DNA from: Cyanobacteria bacterium M5B4
GTDB taxonomy: Bacteria > Cyanobacteriota > Cyanobacteriia > Pseudanabaenales > Pseudanabaenaceae
Direction: 5' to 3'
Length of the DNA stretch: 44,852 nt
Assembly (NCBI GenBank): GCA_002861535.1
Contig: PHFO01000005.1
Coordinates: 1-44,852, forward strand
Shown here: positions 36,770 to 44,852 of the stretch, piece by piece
How the letters are laid out: the number at the start of each line of letters is the position of its first letter
Position numbering within the stretch: the stretch's first letter is position 1
Notes under the pieces: model-generated
What the model saw: only the letters and a program-made list of their open reading frames with translations
Told to the model about the DNA's origin: nothing
The model's database searches: none
Program-made: the position numbers and the translations under genes

Positions 36770-37524
36770 ATGGCAGGACATAGTAAGTGGCTAACATTAA
36801 ACGCCATAAAGCAAAAGTAGACAGCGCTAAGGGGCAGATTTTCGCCAAAATTTCCCGCGCTATCATTGTGGCAGCTCGCAGTGGTGTTCCCGACCCAGAG
36901 GGCAATTTCCAACTTCGTACCGCGATCGAGAAGGCAAAAGCGGCGGGTATTCCCAACGAAAATATCGATCGGGCAGTGGCAAAGGGAGCGGGCACTCTAG
37001 GAGCAGATAACCTCGAACCCATCAGGTATGAAGGCTATGGGGCAGGAGGAGTAGCCATTATCATCGAAACCCTCACCGATAATCGCAATCGCACTGCTGC
37101 CGATATTCGCGCTGCCTTTAACAAACATGGGGGCAACCTGGGGGAGACGGGCTGTGTCAGTTGGATGTTTAAGCACCGCGGCGTGATCAGTCTCAAGGGG
37201 ACAATCCCGGAAGATGATCTATTAGAAGCATCCCTGAGCGGTGGTGCCGAAAGTTACGAATACACCACATGGGAAGATGAACCGATCGCGGAAGTGTTCA
37301 CCGATATTACCAACCTAGAGCAACTAAACCGACACTTTCACAACTTGGGATGGCAGATTTTACAGTCGGAGTTGCGCTGGATTCCTGCTAACAATGTGGA
37401 AGTAACCGACCCAGACCAAGCCCGATCGGTATTGAAGTTGATCGATGCCCTCGATAATTTAGAGGATGTGCAGACAGTGACCGCTAACTTTGAGATGGCA
37501 GAAGAACTATGGGAATTAGCTTAG
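36770..37524 (+). CDS. yebC: YebC/PmpR family regulator or translation factor, one frameshift at the 5' end
   Basis: YebC proteins bind DNA as regulators, or act at the ribosome on polyproline-type stalls (TACO1-like). The continuous frame starts at GTG 36787 with MANIKRHKAKVDSAKGQIFAK, but the family always begins MAGHSKWANIK. Those residues are encoded by ATG 36770 (MAGHSKW) in the next frame. Adding one G to GG at 36789-36790 fuses them to give about 251 residues. Further family motifs are PNENIDRAVAKGAG, YEGYGAGGVAIIIE and KHGGNLGETGCVSWMF. The 3' end overlaps the convergent phosphatase by 4 bases. Confidence 0.93.
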
Positions 37525-38162
37525 TTCCCTTCCCGATCGCGTAAAACTGCGGGGAGATGGGAACGATCGCCCATTCTATGCACCAAAGGACCGCGTTGTG
37601 CCATTTCCACCACACTGACAGAGGCAACAGGCATCCCAATCCGATCGCGGAACCGCCCCACATCAATCCCCAGGAAGCTACAGAGCATAATCCGAATTGT
37701 CGCCTTATGGGAAACCACCAAGACATTGCCTTGGGAAAACTGACTTTGAATTTCTGCCACCACTTCCCCACTGCGACGGGCAATATCAATAGCCCTCTCT
37801 CCCCCATCGGGGGCATTCCACCCAGGGTCCGCCAACCACTGCAAATAGGAATCGTGGTACTTGGTTCTAACTTCTTCCGGCGTTAGTCCTTCCCAAGCCC
37901 CGTAGGCAATTTCCTTGAGTCCATCCCTTAAAATCATGGTTTTACCCGTAGCATTGCATAGGGGACGGGCAGTAGCAATGGTGCGATCCATGGGACTGAC
38001 ATATACAGCCTGCCATTCTAGGGACTTGTATGCTTCAGCAAAGGCGCACGCCATTTCCATACCCGCTTCTGTGAGGGGAGGATTGAGAGTGCCGCAGTAG
38101 CCGCCTATTTTGCTGTAGGTGGTTTCGCCATGGCGGAGGAGATAGAGGGTAAGATTTTTCAT
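37521..38162 (-). CDS. Histidine phosphatase superfamily (phosphoglycerate-mutase-like) protein
   Basis: The 213-residue protein begins LTLYLLRHGETTYSKIGGY with the catalytic RHG motif (His11, Arg10). It has the second Arg in VYVSPMDRTIATARPL, the acid Glu in LKEIAYGAWEGLTPEEV (about 83) and the second His in NVLVVSHKATIRIML (about 148). Broad-specificity or cofactor-type phosphatase is likely, and the name phosphoglycerate mutase would be unsafe. It is convergent with yebC and divergent from the MscS gene. Confidence 0.9.
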   Translation of the reverse strand: MKNLTLYLLRHGETTYSKIGGYCGTLNPPLTEAGMEMACAFAEAYKSLEWQAVYVSPMDRTIATARPLCNATGKTMILRDGLKEIAYGAWEGLTPEEVRTKYHDSYLQWLADPGWNAPDGGERAIDIARRSGEVVAEIQSQFSQGNVLVVSHKATIRIMLCSFLGIDVGRFRDRIGMPVASVSVVEMAQRGPLVHRMGDRSHLPAVLRDREGN

Positions 38163-38204
38163 TGGCTATAAGCTGAAGCGGTTAAATATATGTTATCTTG
38201 ATGC

Positions 38205-38242
38205 CGTCATTCATCCTCCGATAAATTGGCGGATGAACGACG
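38205..38242. other. Imperfect 15-bp inverted repeat in a divergent intergenic region
   Basis: CGTCATTCATCCTCC (38205-38219) and GGCGGATGAACGACG (38228-38242) pair with two mismatches around an 8-base loop. It sits 43 bases upstream of the phosphatase start and 155 bases before the MscS start. It could be an operator, part of a small RNA or a leftover repeat. The remainder of 38163-38396 shows no gene. Confidence 0.45.
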
Positions 38243-38396
38243 AAGCAGGATTAAAATACTAAAACATGAGAGTAGCAGGGTAAAACCCTATGTAGTCTAA
38301 CAGTGCTACAACTGCTGTACCTTGACAACAAAAATTTATTATCAGAATATGGCTCTTGAGTGCAATTAGTAGATTTTAGTTTTCCTGATAGTTTTA

Positions 38397-40031
38397 ATGA
38401 ATAGTTACCCATCAAAATTCCTTTGTATTGCCTGCCTATTTGGTTTGGTACAGCCCCTCCCTGCGCAGGTTTTGGAAGAGAAATGGCAGTTTATTCCTTC
38501 TAATCCTACTGCCTTAATTGCAGAGAGTATTATTTTGGATGGCAGACCTCTTTTTCGTGTCACAGCACCTGAAGGGGGGGATAATGCTCTATCTCTAAAA
38601 CAAAGAATCAAAGAAATCGATCGGAATTTACAACGAGTAATTAGTAGTGGAATTGACCCCGATCGGTTGGCAGTAGCAGTAGAGATAGACACAGTTTCTA
38701 ACCAGCCCGTTATTTATGTTAATAATCAGTATGTAATGACGGTTACTTCCCTAGATGCCCAGTTGCAAAATCAGTCACCGGAGATGTGGGCGCAGGAGGT
38801 AAAACGCATATTGCGAGAAGCCTTACTTAATTATTATGATGAAAGACAACCCCAATCTTTCATGCAGAAAACTTTTATTCTTAGTAGTTTAGTAATTGTT
38901 CTAATTTTATCAAATTTTTTAATCAGACGCTATCAACGCAAATTACAAACTAAACGATCGGAGTTAGAGGCAGAACTTAACGCCTTGCATCTAAAAGAAG
39001 TGCGTACAGAAGAAGAGATTGCAGCAATTGCTCAAGAGAAATTGATGATCCAGAGACAGATAGCCACAATTGGCAGTAAACAATGGCTCTTATTCCTACT
39101 ACAGGCTAGTCTTTGGTCTACCTTTATCATTATCAGCCTTGGTGTCTTTCCCCAGTCTCGCCACATCCAGCTTGTCATTATTATTGCTTTACAGGGTACT
39201 GTCTCTCGTCTTTTATTCGTCATTTTCGGTGTCTTCGTTCTCAGCCGTCTTTCTGAACAAACGATCGATCGGTTGTTCTTATCCATGAGCTTAGGACCAT
39301 GGTGGAACTCTTCTCAGCGTGTTAAACGGCGGTTAGATACTTTTACTGGTATTGCCAAGGGATTGGCAAATGTAATTGTCGTCACGATCGGGTTGATTCT
39401 ATCTTTGGTCTTCGTGGGGGTAAACATCGCTCCTGTGATTGCCAGTTTAGGTTTTATTGGTCTCGGTATTTCCCTGGCTGGTCAAGATTTGATTAAAGAT
39501 ATGATTAACGGGATTTTAATCCTCCTGGAAGACCAATACGCGGAGGGAGATATGATCGCCGTCAACGGCAAGACGGGACAAGTAGAGCGCATTACTCTGC
39601 GGATCACCCAACTGCGCAACACTGAGGGAGCGCTGATCACCATCCCTAACCGCGAAGTCAAAATGGTGGAAAATCTCTCCAATGGCTGGGCTAGAGTCGA
39701 TATGACGATCGATGTTGCCTACAATACCGACCTCGATCGGGCAATGGCAGTTTTGGTAGCAGTAGCAGAGCAGATGAGCCGGGAATGGATTTGGCGGCAA
39801 AAAATCCTTGACTCCCCCGAACTCCAAGGGGTTGACAATTTTGGTAATAACAGTATCGGCTTGCGCATTTGGATCAAGGTGCAACCCCTGCAACAGTGGG
39901 CTGTCGCTAGGGAATACCGTCGCCGCCTGAAACTTGCCTTCGATCGGGAAGGTATTTCCATGCCCTTCCCCCAACGATCGATATGGTTCGAGAACAGTTT
40001 GTCGATCGCTAAAATAGTAAAGGAAGATTAA
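38397..40031 (+). CDS. MscS-family mechanosensitive ion channel
   Basis: The 544-residue membrane protein opens under membrane tension to release solutes. It has a signal peptide (MNSYPSKFLCIACLFGLV, cleavage after PAQ) and an exported domain of about 140 residues. A first helix near 155 is followed by a Glu/Lys-rich coiled coil (about 180-225) and three to four further helices. The MscS pore helix and beta domain are seen in VNIAPVIASLGFIGLGISLAGQDLIKDMINGILILLEDQ (parts: LGFIGLGISLAGQDLIKDM) and ITQLRNTEGALITIPN. The C-terminal alpha/beta domain is normal. The large N-terminal extension sets it apart from small MscS. It is followed 8 bases later by the hydrolase gene. Confidence 0.92.
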   Translation: MNSYPSKFLCIACLFGLVQPLPAQVLEEKWQFIPSNPTALIAESIILDGRPLFRVTAPEGGDNALSLKQRIKEIDRNLQRVISSGIDPDRLAVAVEIDTVSNQPVIYVNNQYVMTVTSLDAQLQNQSPEMWAQEVKRILREALLNYYDERQPQSFMQKTFILSSLVIVLILSNFLIRRYQRKLQTKRSELEAELNALHLKEVRTEEEIAAIAQEKLMIQRQIATIGSKQWLLFLLQASLWSTFIIISLGVFPQSRHIQLVIIIALQGTVSRLLFVIFGVFVLSRLSEQTIDRLFLSMSLGPWWNSSQRVKRRLDTFTGIAKGLANVIVVTIGLILSLVFVGVNIAPVIASLGFIGLGISLAGQDLIKDMINGILILLEDQYAEGDMIAVNGKTGQVERITLRITQLRNTEGALITIPNREVKMVENLSNGWARVDMTIDVAYNTDLDRAMAVLVAVAEQMSREWIWRQKILDSPELQGVDNFGNNSIGLRIWIKVQPLQQWAVAREYRRRLKLAFDREGISMPFPQRSIWFENSLSIAKIVKED

Positions 40032-40039
40032 ATTTTGTT

Positions 40040-40918
40040 ATGAAAAATTTACAATACTGGCAGTGGCGGGGGCACCCCATTGCCTACCGATCGGCGGGGG
40101 ATTTGACTAATTCCGACTTGCCTGCCCTCGTTTTAATTCATGGTTTTGGGGCATCTAGCGGTCACTGGCGCAAAAACATGCCAGAGCTAGCAGAAACAGG
40201 GCGCATCTTTGCGATCGATTTACTAGGATTTGGCAATTCCGCCAAACCTCTACCCAGTCAGGATTTAGCCTACACCTTCGAGACCTGGGGACAATTAGTA
40301 GTAGATTTTTGCCAAGAAATTGTTAGAACTCCCGTTACCCTAGCCGGTAATTCCATCGGCGCGATCGTGGCAATGCAGGTAGCCCACTACAGCCCCAACA
40401 CCGTAGAGCAGACGATCTTAATCAACTGCTCTCTGCGGCAATTGCACATCAAAAAGCAACACAAACTACCCTGGTATGAAGCTACCGGAGCCAGGGTAAT
40501 GCAACAACTCCTGACCTTCCGTCCCTTCGCCCAGTTATTTTTTAGCCAGATTAACAATCCCCGATCGGTGCGGCAAATCCTCCATCAAGCCTACGCCCAA
40601 AAAGATGCCATTACCCCCGAACTGATTGAAATGCTCCTCCAGCCCGCCCAAGACCCCCATGCCCTCGATGTATTTGTGGAGTTTGTGCGCTATTCCGGCG
40701 GCCCTACCCCCGAAGAACTCCTAGAGAGTTTACCCTGCCCCGCTATCCTGCTTTGGGGCGATCAAGACCCCTGGGAACCGATCGAGTTAGGCAGAGAATG
40801 GCAGAAATTCCCCGCTGTCAAAGCATTTATCCCGATCGAAGGAGCAGGACATTGTCCCCAGGACGAACTACCAGAGGTAGTCAATCCCCTGCTACTAAAG
40901 TATGGACTAGGGAATTAA
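40040..40918 (+). CDS. Alpha/beta-fold hydrolase
   Basis: The 292-residue protein has an oxyanion-hole segment LVLIHGFGASSGHW (about 31), the nucleophile elbow LAGNSIGAIVAMQ (Ser about 107), the acid in LLWGDQDPWEP (about 235) and the His in EGAGHCPQDELPE (about 266). The cap region contains LTFRPFAQLFFSQINNPRSV. It resembles the cyanobacterial hydrolases related to plastid pheophytinase, but the substrate cannot be told. It starts 8 bases after the MscS gene, likely in one operon. Its stop overlaps the convergent metallohydrolase gene by 12 bases. Confidence 0.9.
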   Translation: MKNLQYWQWRGHPIAYRSAGDLTNSDLPALVLIHGFGASSGHWRKNMPELAETGRIFAIDLLGFGNSAKPLPSQDLAYTFETWGQLVVDFCQEIVRTPVTLAGNSIGAIVAMQVAHYSPNTVEQTILINCSLRQLHIKKQHKLPWYEATGARVMQQLLTFRPFAQLFFSQINNPRSVRQILHQAYAQKDAITPELIEMLLQPAQDPHALDVFVEFVRYSGGPTPEELLESLPCPAILLWGDQDPWEPIELGREWQKFPAVKAFIPIEGAGHCPQDELPEVVNPLLLKYGLGN

Positions 40919-41869
40919 AGGAATCCCCAAACTACGGGAAAACTGGTCATAGGCAGAATCGAGGTTATTTTGTAAGCCCGGATTCCCCGCATAAAGAGCT
41001 TGGAACTTGTAATCTTTGTAGGCCTCAGGAATTTCCTGGGACTGCGCGATCGCCTGCTCCTTACTCAACCCCTTGCTCTTCCAGGAAAGCGCCAACTGCT
41101 CCAAGAAATTAAAGTAACCCAACTGCGCCCGCATGATCGACACATCCCCCACATTGCCATGCCCAGGCACCACCTTAGCATCGGGATAGGAGACAAGCAA
41201 GCGATAGAGACTGCCCTGCCAGTTTTTGATACTGCCATCCCCCGTATAGGGAAAGCGTTGGTTAAAAACCATATCCCCCGCAAACAAAACCCTAGCCTCT
41301 GGCACATAGGCGACCACATCCGTCCCCTTCGTATGACCCTCTACTCGCTCTACCCGCACATGACGATCCCCCAGCCAAAAATCCGTCTCACTGTTGATGA
41401 TGATATTGGGCGGCACAAGCTGGGGATTAGCCTTTGCCATCAATTCACGAATCTGTCCCCGCCCCACGATCGGGATGCCCAGACTAGCAGGCACAGAGTT
41501 ACCCCCCGTATGATCGGGATGATAATGGGTGTTCAGAACATAGCGGATCGGTTTATCCGTCAAAGATTTAATTTGGGCAAACATCAATTCCGCCAACTTA
41601 GGACTAGAGAAAGTGTCAATTACCAACACCCCCTCACTGCCAATGACAAAACCAGCATTGACAAAAGAGACATCCCCCTCCGCTGGAATATCCCCCTGCC
41701 CCACCAAAGCGTAGACCCGATCGGCTACCTGCTCTAAAGACAAGCCCGCACTACTCAAGTCGATCGAGGAACTAGGTTGAGCCACCAAAAAGCCCGGCAC
41801 GATCGTGAACGCTAAAGTCACACAAGCCACAACCACAGCCCATAGACCCTTCTGCCATTTAGACACCAC
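40907..41869 (-). CDS. Exported metallo-beta-lactamase-fold hydrolase
   Basis: The 320-residue protein has a signal peptide (MVSKWQKGLWAVVVACVTLA, cleavage after VAQ). The metallo-beta-lactamase fold shows GSEGVLVIDTFSSP, the zinc motif THYHPDHTGG (HxHxDH), HTKGTDVVAYVPEARVLFAGDMVFNQRFP (in parts) and PGHGNVGD. The position and the exported location resemble periplasmic MBL hydrolases of unknown substrate rather than true beta-lactamases. The start ATG 41869 is divergent from grpE, with a 140-base intergenic region. Confidence 0.9.
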   Translation of the reverse strand: MVSKWQKGLWAVVVACVTLAFTIVPGFLVAQPSSSIDLSSAGLSLEQVADRVYALVGQGDIPAEGDVSFVNAGFVIGSEGVLVIDTFSSPKLAELMFAQIKSLTDKPIRYVLNTHYHPDHTGGNSVPASLGIPIVGRGQIRELMAKANPQLVPPNIIINSETDFWLGDRHVRVERVEGHTKGTDVVAYVPEARVLFAGDMVFNQRFPYTGDGSIKNWQGSLYRLLVSYPDAKVVPGHGNVGDVSIMRAQLGYFNFLEQLALSWKSKGLSKEQAIAQSQEIPEAYKDYKFQALYAGNPGLQNNLDSAYDQFSRSLGIPLIP

Positions 41870-42009
41870 ATTGCCCCCTACACATCACATCAAAGTTTAC
41901 ACCTAAAACCAGTTTCAGCAAGCCTCAGCCCAGCAAAGCAGTTTACTTAATGACAACTTGTAGTGTAATCTAAGAAAAAATAGAAGTTAACCAACTAACC
42001 TTTAAGAGC

Positions 42010-42699
42010 ATGACTGACATAGTAGAAAACAACGAAGAACTAGAGGAACTAGCCGACGACGATGAAATCAACATCGGCGAACTCCTAGAAGTTGTCGAGG
42101 CGAAGGAGCCAGTCCAAGATGTTGTTGGTACCCAGGAGCAACAAGTCCCCCTAGAGGAAGTAGAAGCCCTAAAACAAAAGCATGACCAAAAGGTAGCAAA
42201 CCTTAGTAATCAAATTCTCAACCTCACCCAGCAATTAGAGGAAAAAGAAAATCAATATAAGCGCCTCTATGCCGACTTCGACAACTACCGCAAGCGCACC
42301 CTCAGAGAAAAGGAAGAGGAGGAAGAACGCATCACCCTTAAACTGATCCGCCGCATCTTACCGATCGTGGATGACTTTGAACGCGCCCAGCTACAAATCA
42401 AGCCCCGCAACGAAGGCGAGTCAGCAATCCACAACAGCTATCAGTCGGTTTACAAGCAACTGACCAAAACCCTCAAAGACTTGGGCGTAGCCAGAATGCA
42501 GGTAGTGGGAGAAGCCTTCGACCCCAATTTGCAAGAAGCGATCGCGCAGGAAGAAACTACCGAATTTGCTGAGGGGTATGTAGCCGTAGAAGTCCGCCCT
42601 GGCTACCTGTTGGGGGAAAAAGTCCTGCGCCATGCCCTGGTAAAGGTGGCTATTCCTCCCCAGGAAAAGCCTGTAGGTAATGAACCGATAAACGGGTAA
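42010..42699 (+). CDS. grpE: Nucleotide exchange factor GrpE
   Basis: GrpE releases ADP from DnaK. The 229-residue protein has a very acidic N-terminus ([12 protein letters not shown] region), a long coiled coil from about residue 52 to 95 ([52 protein letters not shown]), and the C-terminal beta-wing ([40 protein letters not shown]). The ATG has no strong Shine-Dalgarno. It lies 41 bases before dnaK, the usual grpE-dnaK order. No CIRCE element is visible upstream. Confidence 0.96.
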   Translation: MTDIVENNEELEELADDDEINIGELLEVVEAKEPVQDVVGTQEQQVPLEEVEALKQKHDQKVANLSNQILNLTQQLEEKENQYKRLYADFDNYRKRTLREKEEEEERITLKLIRRILPIVDDFERAQLQIKPRNEGESAIHNSYQSVYKQLTKTLKDLGVARMQVVGEAFDPNLQEAIAQEETTEFAEGYVAVEVRPGYLLGEKVLRHALVKVAIPPQEKPVGNEPING

Positions 42700-42740
42700 A
42701 CTGGAGATTAAGCGAGGGAAGTTTCTACCTAAGAACGGAT

Positions 42741-44579
42741 ATGGCAAAAATCATCGGCATTGATCTAGGCACTACTAACAGTTGTGTATCGGTTTTAGAA
42801 GGGGGACGACCCGTAGTTATCTCTAGCGCTGAGGGGGGGCGTACTACCCCCAGTATTGTAGGCTTCCTGAAGGACGGCAAAGAGAGAATTGTGGGGCAGG
42901 TAGCTAAGCGGCAGATGGTAACAAATGCTGCCAACACTATTTTTAGTATCAAGCGCTTCATTGGTAGACGCTGGGATGAAACGGAGGATGAGCGCTCCCG
43001 CGTGCCCTATAACCTGACTATGGGTAAGGATGGCACTGTAGATGTCGTTATCGGTGACAAGTCCTACACACCCCAACAGATTTCCGCCATGATTTTAAGC
43101 AAACTCAAAGAGGATGCGGAAAACTACCTGGGAGAAAAAGTCACCGAAGCTGTAATTACCGTACCCGCCTATTTCACAGATGCCCAGCGCCAAGCCACTA
43201 AGGATGCGGGGCAAATTGCGGGCTTAGATGTCAAACGTATTGTCAATGAACCGACGGCAGCATCCCTTGCCTACGGCATGGATAAGCAGGACAAGGGGCA
43301 AAAAATTCTGGTATTTGACCTGGGGGGCGGCACCTTTGATGTGTCCGTACTGCAATTGGGGGATGGGGTATTTGAAGTTATGTCTACTTCTGGCAACAAT
43401 CACCTGGGAGGAGACGACTTCGATGCCTGTGTTGTCAATTGGCTGGTAAAGGAATTTCAGGAGAAGGAAGGGATCGACCTGAAACAGGATAAATCTGCGC
43501 TCCAGCGCCTCAGGGAAGCGGCAGAAAATGCTAAGATTGAACTTTCTAAGTCACCGGTGTCCCTGATCAATCTCCCCTTTATTGCTGTGGATGCCAGTGG
43601 TCCGAAAAACTTGGAGGTGGAACTGACTAGGGCAAAGTTTGATGAACTTACTGCCCACCTGGTGAAAATGACCCTAGAACCCACCGCCCAAGCTCTCAAG
43701 GATGCAGGTCTGACTACCCAGGAAATTGAACGCATTATTTTAGTGGGAGGCTCTACGAGGATTCCTGCTGTCCAAGAAGCGATCACTAAGTTCTTTGATG
43801 GTAAAAAACCCGACCAATCTGTGAATCCTGACGAAGCGGTAGCGATCGGGGCGGCGGTGCAAGCGGGTATTTTGGGGGGAGAAGTCAAAGACCTACTACT
43901 TTTAGATGTGATTCCCCTCTCGATCGGGTTGGAGACGATGGGGGGCGTAGCGACGAAAATTTTAGAGCGCAATTCTACTATTCCCACCAGCAAGTCCCAA
44001 ATTTTTTCTACAGCTGCGGATAACCAGTCGGTGGTAGAAATTCACGTCCTGCAGGGAGAGCGGGCAATGGCGAAGGATAACAAGACCCTGGGACGCTTCG
44101 AGTTAGAAGGAATTAGACCAGCCCCCAGAGGGGTGCCACAAATTGAGGTGTCCTTTGACATTGATGCTAACGGCATTTTGAAGGTTTCGGCGCGGGATAT
44201 AGATACTGGTGTGGAACAGAGTATCAGCATTACTAATACGGGGGGCTTGAGTCCGACGGAGATTCAGAAGGCAATTATGGAGGAAGAGGTCTATCGGGAA
44301 GAGGACATCCTGCGCAAGGAAATTGCCAACATGCGCAACATTTCTGCCAGTTTGATTCGCAGTGTGGAAGAGATTTTAGAAGAGAATGGACCGGTAGTCA
44401 TTACGGAAAGTTTACGCACTCCTACTAAAGAGAATATCGCCAACCTGAAAGCGATCTTAGATAAGGACGAGATAGACTTGGAAGAGATTAAAGAGGCTCA
44501 CAAAGCCTTACAACAGTCTTTGTTTGATGTTACTCAGGCGGTAGAGCGCTATTCCCAGGTGCAACGGGTAGGTCAGTAA
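42741..44579 (+). CDS. dnaK: Molecular chaperone DnaK (Hsp70)
   Basis: This ATP-dependent chaperone starts [20 protein letters not shown]. It has phosphate loops [14 protein letters not shown] (about 193) and [14 protein letters not shown] (about 335), and the linker [13 protein letters not shown]. The substrate domain has [17 protein letters not shown]. The lid (about 505-612) is divergent: [20 protein letters not shown] replaces the usual Ala/Glu-rich start, and the protein ends [12 protein letters not shown] without the flexible acidic tail. At 612 residues it is slightly short. No dnaJ follows. With grpE next to it, this is likely the DnaK2-type housekeeping copy, but the lid makes that assignment less sure. 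Confidence 0.95.
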   Translation: MAKIIGIDLGTTNSCVSVLEGGRPVVISSAEGGRTTPSIVGFLKDGKERIVGQVAKRQMVTNAANTIFSIKRFIGRRWDETEDERSRVPYNLTMGKDGTVDVVIGDKSYTPQQISAMILSKLKEDAENYLGEKVTEAVITVPAYFTDAQRQATKDAGQIAGLDVKRIVNEPTAASLAYGMDKQDKGQKILVFDLGGGTFDVSVLQLGDGVFEVMSTSGNNHLGGDDFDACVVNWLVKEFQEKEGIDLKQDKSALQRLREAAENAKIELSKSPVSLINLPFIAVDASGPKNLEVELTRAKFDELTAHLVKMTLEPTAQALKDAGLTTQEIERIILVGGSTRIPAVQEAITKFFDGKKPDQSVNPDEAVAIGAAVQAGILGGEVKDLLLLDVIPLSIGLETMGGVATKILERNSTIPTSKSQIFSTAADNQSVVEIHVLQGERAMAKDNKTLGRFELEGIRPAPRGVPQIEVSFDIDANGILKVSARDIDTGVEQSISITNTGGLSPTEIQKAIMEEEVYREEDILRKEIANMRNISASLIRSVEEILEENGPVVITESLRTPTKENIANLKAILDKDEIDLEEIKEAHKALQQSLFDVTQAVERYSQVQRVGQ

Positions 44580-44618
44580 TAATCCTTTCGGTTACTGTCA
44601 CTAGCCTGAGTATGTCAC

Positions 44619-44852
44619 CTATCTGCGATCGTTGATTTCTTGGTCAATTTCTTCTGTCGCTGGTGCTTTGGAGGGGGCAACTGGTTCGGATTTGAGGGGC
44701 TGAATGCCTGGGGTAAGGGCAGGTGCACTAATTCTAAAAGTGTTGGGACTGGGGGGACGCGCCAAAACCGAAGGAGGGTATTCGATCGGGTCATATAGTT
44801 AGCCCAGGTTGTACCGGTGGGGTCATTCTGCCACTGGGAACGGTTTACCCTG
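44619..44852 (-). CDS. 3' end of an unidentified gene, probably frameshifted
   Basis: The last 58 codons on the minus strand give a Pro/Ser-rich tail: YDPIEYPPSVLARPPSPNTF, then SAPALTPGIQPLKSEPVAPS and EEIDQEINDRR before TAG at 44619. Upstream of about 44797 the sequence is better in another frame (NRSQWQNDPTGTTWANY), so one base is probably missing near 44792-44797. The start lies outside the window and I do not recognise the protein. It is convergent with dnaK. Confidence 0.5.

Noticed and set aside
41000-41737. Plus-strand open frame of 245 codons
   Set aside because: It is antisense to the metallohydrolase gene, and its translation is rich in His/Arg/Pro with no domain.
41870-42009. CIRCE heat-shock operator upstream of grpE
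   Set aside because: No TTAGCACTC-N9-GAGTGCTAA-like sequence is present in the 140-base gap.
43457-43993. Minus-strand open frame of 178 codons in dnaK
   Set aside because: Long antisense frames are common opposite dnaK; the composition is Ser/Ala-rich and not protein-like.
1-44852. CRISPR array, tRNA or rRNA genes
   Set aside because: I saw no regularly spaced direct repeats, no tRNA-like T-arm with matching acceptor stem and no rRNA signature. This was by eye; tRNAscan-SE and a CRISPR finder would settle it.

Overview
The window is a piece of a cyanobacterial chromosome. Gene content shows this: Thf1/Psb29, ferredoxin-dependent glutamate synthase, the clock-input protein LdpA, a Ycf45-type R3H ATPase, a photosystem II S4-domain protein, an rbp-rpsU pair and a group 3 (SigF-like) sigma factor. 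The hexamer CGATCG is scattered through almost every gene, as in genomes that carry HIP1-type iterated palindromes. Genes are dense, many pairs overlap by 1 to 25 bases, and GTG/TTG starts are common. Nearly everything is core metabolism or housekeeping; I see no prophage, CRISPR array, tRNA or rRNA.

Layout. 1-3.5 kb: dxs, an exported NTF2-like protein and a UDP-glucuronate decarboxylase. 3.6-9.4 kb: an ACR3 arsenite exporter with an ArsR-like operator, divergent from glgB, then a lytic transglycosylase. 9.4-12.2 kb: an unusual sigma factor with a second, degenerate region-2 copy, divergent from a Zur-box-controlled znuA-znuC pair that lacks a permease. 12.4-14.7 kb: thf1 and an ABC-2 exporter. 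14.7-15.3 kb: an RRM protein-rpsU operon with a hairpin that could mask the ribosome binding site. 15.4-19.1 kb: a broken NhaD/ArsB-type transporter, a broken SAM methyltransferase and a broken orphan DNA methyltransferase lying in AT-rich DNA free of CGATCG. 19.3-27 kb: Fd-GOGAT, a CIA30 protein, S4 protein, glutaredoxin and prfB with its programmed frameshift. 27-30.8 kb: FHA protein, then an overlapping ldpA / R3H ATPase / HAD operon. 30.9-36.4 kb: TPR protein, radC, an aminotransferase, an N-acetylmuramoyl-L-alanine amidase and pdhB. 36.4-44.8 kb: a TnpB relic, yebC, a phosphatase, MscS-like channel, alpha/beta hydrolase, metallo-beta-lactamase-fold protein, grpE, dnaK and the 3' end of an unknown gene.

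Two window-wide patterns stand out. First, about a dozen conserved genes are interrupted by single-base frameshifts. Every one is repaired by adding one base, usually in a homopolymer. This points to systematic homopolymer under-calling in the assembly rather than gene death, so these genes should be treated as probably intact. Second, a short MITE-like repeat family with ends AGGACTTACG/CGTAAGTCCT occurs four times. Two copies supply the last codons and the stop of the upstream gene in the same reading frame.

I did not find a convincing new defence or biosynthetic system. The best candidates for new biology are the tandem region-2 sigma factor, the self-masking rbp leader, and the repeats that supply gene ends.
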